From positions 28,189,586 through 28,253,585 of the forward strand of contig NC_091195.1 of NCBI RefSeq assembly GCF_040958095.1: DNA of 64,000 nt. Reading direction: 5' to 3'. The number at the start of each line of letters is the position of its first letter. The first letter of the stretch is position 1. The position numbers and the translations under genes are program-made. Positions 59,105 through 64,000 of the stretch are shown here, in pieces. The notes below the pieces were generated by a model. It saw only the letters and a program-made list of their open reading frames with translations, had not been told where the DNA came from and made no database searches. Source of the stretch: Procambarus clarkii (lineage: Eukaryota > Arthropoda > Malacostraca > Decapoda > Cambaridae).

Positions 59105-59400
59105 AAATAAGATCTTATAGAAAGTTAATAAGATCTTATAGAAAGGAAATAAGATCTTATAGAAAGGAAATAAGATCTTATAGAAAGGAAATAAGATCTT
59201 ATAGAAAGGAAATAAGATCTTATAGAAAGGAAATAAGATCTTATAAAAAGGAAATAAGATCTTATAGAAAGGAAATAAGATCTTATAAAAAGGAAATAAG
59301 ATCTTACAGAAAGGAAATAAGATCTTATAGAAAGGAAATAAGATCTTATAAAAAGGAAATAAGATCTTACAGAAAGGAAATAAGATCTTATAGAAAGGAA
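59105..59400. repeat. 21-bp tandem array upstream of the NLR-like gene (copy 2)
   Basis: Unit order and variants as at 24070-24365. Equal unit number in both copies is notable for a tandem array. Confidence 0.95.
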
Positions 59401-59854
59401 AGACAACATGTATATGCTCGTACAACACAAAGTTCTCTCTCGTTACATGTAAATTTTCCTTCATGTTCTGGAGGGTTCTGTTATGACACTGGACCATATT
59501 TACAGTGAACAGCTAAATATGTTTTAAGTATCAAGGTGAAGAGATAAGTCTACTTATCAGAAAGCCCCGCAACAGGAGGCAACAGAAGCCGCCGGGGTCT
59601 TCACACACCTAATGAAATGTCTTTCCTTAAGTATGGTATTCACGGCACATGAGGAAATCATTTATATATATATTTATTGGATAAAGTTTTGAGATTTGTG
59701 ATATTTTTTACAAATTTACTGTTTCAAAACAATGAAACTCATTAAATACTATCTGGTCATTTGTAAAGCTATTGGACAACATTTCACTTTGCAAATAACA
59801 AAATCCTAGCGAGGGTTCACCGAGAGCTGTGCTGAGCAAATTATAAAACCCAAC

Positions 59855-62453
59855 ATGGCCGCCCTGACGCAAGCCGCAGTAATCCAAGAGGAAGATCTCA
59901 ACAGATTACGGTATGAGCTGGCTGTGACTAAGGCCGGACGAGATGCACTAGGTAGTGTGTTTGTGTGGTTGTACCAGGGAAGCTACCCAATAAATACCCA
60001 CCTCACTCAGACCCTTGGGTTCACTAATGCCCTGTACAGAAAGGTCTTCAATACTCACCAGCGGCACAGCCTCGACAATTCCATCGACGTCACTACTGTA
60101 AATACATTTGATATCACCTTATTATACAGCTTATTGCAACGCGTGTGTGGTCTGGCAGATACTGATGACCCCACGTGGACCACTCCGGGACCTCTCGGGC
60201 CATCACTCGAACACCTCATTTATAAGTTGAAACAACACCGAAACACGTTGGCACATGAACACGTGAAGATGACGGAGCACGAGCTCAAGACAACGCTAAC
60301 TGAGCTTAGTGACTTACTGAAGGAGATGTTGAGAGTGGCCGGCGCCCGGGGTGGGAGAGACAGCCAGGAAGTGGACCAGGTGATCAAGGATGTCACCGAG
60401 TATATTGAAGGACTGCGAGAAAAGATCAGAGAACCACTGGATCCCGCGGATAACACACACCTGGATCGGCTTCACAAGGAGATTAAACTCTTCAAAGCTC
60501 AAATAATAGAAGAGGTTAAGCAGAGCAGCAAGCAGGAGCTAACTGATGGGTACCGACAGCTGTACCAGATCGAGCCCGCACCCTGGCTCCTGCTCAACAT
60601 TAAACACGACCCAAGTCACACCTTCACAAGACTGCAGCTTGTTCAAGACTCCACAATAGGTGTACGACCTTCCCACACACCCAAGGTTCAGGACATCAAA
60701 TATGAAGACCTCTTGACTATCACACGAGAGGACGGAAGACTGCCTCAGTGTGTCCTCCTGACGGGGGAAGGTGGTATGGGCAAGACAACTTTACTCAAGC
60801 TCATCCTCGAGAAGTGGGTAGAGGACCCTGCTGCCATACGTCACCTCGACACTGTGGACCTTGTTTTCTATGTATTGTGCAGGGACAGACATCTTAATAC
60901 TATCGATGATCTCATCAACAATTTGCTGCCTCAAACATTGCTCAACTCAGATGTTGACTTCCAGATGTTTAAGGAGATAATATTGAGCTTAAACATATTA
61001 TTCTTAATTGACGGCTACGACGAGGTCAATGAGAACTCAGAAAAGTTGATGAAGGAGCTGTTGCCTCTCCCTGGCATGAATGTGAAGCTTGTGATAACTA
61101 CACGTCCAGGCTGGGATGAAGCCCTCTCACTTCTCATCCCGTCCAAAACTCGCTACAACATACTCGTCTTGGGCATAAGCCCACAACTTCGCTTGGAATA
61201 CGTCAACAGAATTATCAGTGCACTGGAGACGGACAAGAGCAAGCAAAAAGCCACCGAAGACAGGTTTACACAGAGGCTGGAGAAGATGAGTGAGTTACTT
61301 GGAGATTACCTCAACACACCACTCACCTTGACCTTGCTGGCGCTCCTGTGCGTCGAGACTCCAGAAGATTTTAAGAAGCTCACCACGAGCACCGAAGTCT
61401 ACGAACAGATCCACAACTTCATAACCGAGAAGCTAATATCCAGACTCAAGATCAAACAAGTGGAAGACCCCGAAGACAAATGTGACGAGTTCCTGTTATT
61501 CTTTGAAGAGATAAGTTTACGAGGGATCGTGAGGAAGGAGTTTGATCTCCAGCCGGACACGGTAAAAGAGATTAAATTGAAATGTAAAGCCCTGAAGCTC
61601 CCGGACGAGGAGGTCTTGTCCAACTACTTTACAAGAACCAGTTCTCGTCGAGGTCTCAAACTGGTGTGGGTTTATGGTTACTTTCACTCCAGGTACCAGG
61701 AGTACTGTGCCAGCAAGGCCCTGCTTGCGCAGTTGCTGAAGGCAGACAAGGAGAGAGGCGGCCAACCAGCGCATAGCCATTACATAGATGGATGGAGGAA
61801 ACCAAACCTATTACATGATGTCATGTTAGAGGGAGAAGGCGAGACGCATGATGCGGTAATTAATGATCATGCCAAATACCAAAACGTCTTAATCAATATT
61901 ACAGGTGTAATGATTGCCCGTAAATTGGAACACAAATTTGCCTCTCAGGTAATTGACATGGCAAGACCCGATGATGAGGTGTTGAAGCACATAGTCGAGT
62001 CCCACATGAATGAGCACATCATCGAAGCCGTCGTCAAGGAGCTGTCTGACCAAAAGCACTGGGATATAAAAAATGCTAATTCATGTGACGTCCTGCCACT
62101 TGTTCTTAACAAGATGACCCTTAAACCTAGGAGTCTTTCTATTGTCATCAACAGTAAACCAAAACTCGGCCAGATCAGTCCTCTTATGTCAGTGCTAGTT
62201 AAAAGGAAGATCATTCTATCATTATTTCTCTTTTACCACCGCAATGAAAATGACGAATTCTCAGACGTATATTTGGAAACCCTGACAGCGCCGGGAAGCG
62301 AATGTATCTTGAAGGGGTTTGCTGGCCACCTGTCTGAGAAAGCCATTCCCAGCTTGCCAGACAGCATAGTCAGTCTATACCTGCGTGTCACTCTACAGGA
62401 GCTGCCCATCCTTCTAGATCACATGCCACATCTTCCAAACATCAAAAACATTT
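59855..62453 (+). CDS. DZIP3-like HEPN + NACHT protein, coding exon 1 (copy 2)
   Basis: The translation is identical to 24820-27418 over all 866 residues, including R129/N130/H134, Walker A, Walker B and the winged-helix motif. The same GTGAGT donor lies at 62454. Exons 2 and 3 would fall near 65671-65883 and 70337-70503 if the copy continues, beyond the window. It may be the same locus assembled twice. Confidence 0.85.
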
Positions 62454-62558
62454 GTGAGTATTGTCATCATCATTTATTCTCTATACTTCTGTGCATGACT
62501 TACTAGCAATAAGAACAGTATGTATTTCTTTAGTTAGGTTATATATATATATATATAC

Positions 62559-63930
62559 TGTGATGGTGTTCCTCCCCCTTATATTTCTCCCACGCCTGCT
62601 GTAAGTCATGTCCACTTTACCCGAGCGTTCTCTACGTCGCAGGCATCAATTTGATATATGTGGGAGAGTGTAGTGTTCTCGAGGTGGCGAGAAATTTGTA
62701 AAAGAAGAGTATTTTGGCCTGTGGTATAGGCCCTTTAGGGAGTCAATATGGCGCTGGCCCCTCCGTTTTGCCGCCAAAACTGTGTGACGTCAGTGGCGCC
62801 AGATTGGTCACCGACAGCGACGTGGCACAGGAAGCCAATGAAATCCTCTCTTGGCAAGTATGACGTCACGAAGGAAGGGGGGCCCGGTCATCGCGCCGCG
62901 GTGGCACCTCCAGTCAAAGACAGCACGTCAAGGAGGTCGGACGTGCGCTGGGGGGTCCTGTCAGTTGGACAGTTTACCCCGTCTCCGGAGGACTTACGCA
63001 TCACCAGCGGTCTGACAGCACCTGTGGGGTCTTCCTTCATTCATGTGTTGGAACAGAGAGGGAATTGACAGAATATTGAGCAACAAGTGCTCCTGGGACA
63101 GGTGTTGTGCAGGTGAAGTCTATAGGCAGCAACGTATGCGACGGCTGATAGCTTCACAGTGATGACGTAGTGGCTGGGCCAATCCTCCGTGAGGGAATCA
63201 GTCTAACACGACACTTCAAGGTGGACGGATGTGCGAAGGTTGATCCCGTCAATCTGATAGTAATACGCCACTCCCGTGGATCTTACTCATCACCCGTAGT
63301 CTGCAAGTACACCGAGAGGTCTTCATTCATTCCATGTGTGGACCGAAGAGGGAATTGACGGAATATTGAGCATCAAGTGCTCCAGGGTCAGGTGCTGTGC
63401 AGGTGAAGTCTAGGCAGTATCGTCTGGGATGTCTGATTGCTTCACAGTGACGACGTAGCGGCTGGGCCAATCCACTGGGAAGCAGTGAAAGAAGATACTA
63501 ATTGGAAATCCGTACGACTGCAGCCGAGACGTAGGTTGGCAGCCATAGTTGGGAGGAGAAGTTGACGGCCGGGAGACCGACTCTAACCCTACAAGACGTG
63601 GAGGAGGAGCACGGACCCGCGGAGGACAGAACACGGAGACGACGCGTTTATTTTGGGACGTTGATTGGGTTCCTGGAGGACACGACAGGGTGTGTGTGGG
63701 GGCGTTCCCTACTCGAGGCGGGAGCCTGGACCAGGAGCTACAACTCAACTCTCACTGGAGGATAGGTGAAAGTAGGTGATTCTAGTTTCCCTCCCAATTC
63801 CCCTTTAGTCAGCTATATTATTTAGCCAGAGTATTTTGTATGTCGTGAGCTGGACTTTTAGAAAGAGTCTTCTCAGTGGCTCTCCGACCTAACTCACCCA
63901 CACACAAGAAGAAAACAAAACCGTATCACA
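62559..63930. mobile_element. Possible solo LTR or LTR-like block (copy 2)
   Basis: As at 27524-28895, with CRE palindromes at 62785-62792 and 62861-62868. Confidence 0.35.
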
Positions 63931-64000
63931 GGAGATAGGTCATGACAAGAAACCATTGGATTGCCTAGGAACAAGCACTAGGCACCGAGCAACGTGTCTG

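Larger units (their letters stand above)
41008..64000. repeat. Long direct repeat, copy 2 (matches 5963-28965)
   Basis: Near-identical to copy 1 over all 23 kb visible. Observed differences are microsatellite lengths (TA, CA, GT), about eight 1-bp homopolymer indels, and four substitutions clustered at about 55058-55092. The copy begins at the first base after the gap. Confidence 0.97.

Overview
The window is repeat-dense animal DNA, probably from a decapod crustacean and possibly a crayfish. The evidence is long (TA)n tracts, arthropod-type (TTAGG)n stretches, several abundant LINE families, tRNA-derived SINEs, Penelope-like elements and a 260-bp satellite. I associate the SINE tails and the Penelope/LINE mix with decapods. 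The species call is an inference, because no single-copy marker gene is present.

One convincing host gene is present. It is a STAND/NACHT-type (NLR-like) gene starting at 24820. A large first coding exon (24820-27418) encodes a DZIP3-like HEPN domain, a complete NACHT NTPase and the start of a leucine-rich C-terminus. Two short exons (30636-30848 and 35302-35468) join in consistent phase to give a predicted 992-residue protein. Its introns hold LINE, LTR and SINE insertions and a minisatellite.

Layout. 1-5100: Penelope-like (PLE) fragments, inverted-repeat elements and a LINE ORF, separated by (TA)n tracts. 5100-5960: no recognisable gene. 5963-24060: LINE fragments on both strands, SINEs, a 260-bp satellite array and small minisatellites. 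24070-35470: a 21-bp tandem array, then the NLR-like gene. 35470-40070: RNase H LINE remnants, a SINE, and a degenerate PLE reverse transcriptase split by a MITE. 40074-40507: a 16-bp minisatellite that runs into a 500-N assembly gap (40508-41007).

Everything right of the gap (41008-64000) is a near-identical direct repeat of 5963-28965. It includes a second first exon of the NLR-like gene (59855-62453) with an identical translation. Differences are almost confined to microsatellite and homopolymer lengths, plus one cluster of four substitutions near 55058-55092. The end of the left contig equals the start of the right contig, which is the geometry of an unmerged dovetail overlap or haplotig. 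A very recent ~35-kb tandem duplication is the alternative. Gene copy number should not be counted as two without checking.

The most interesting biology is the HEPN-NACHT immune-type gene. Next are two apparent LINE-SINE partner pairs sharing 3' tails, nested insertions whose order can be read directly (SINE, then LINE, then LTR, inside intron 2), and the repeated association of mobile elements with (TA)n tracts.
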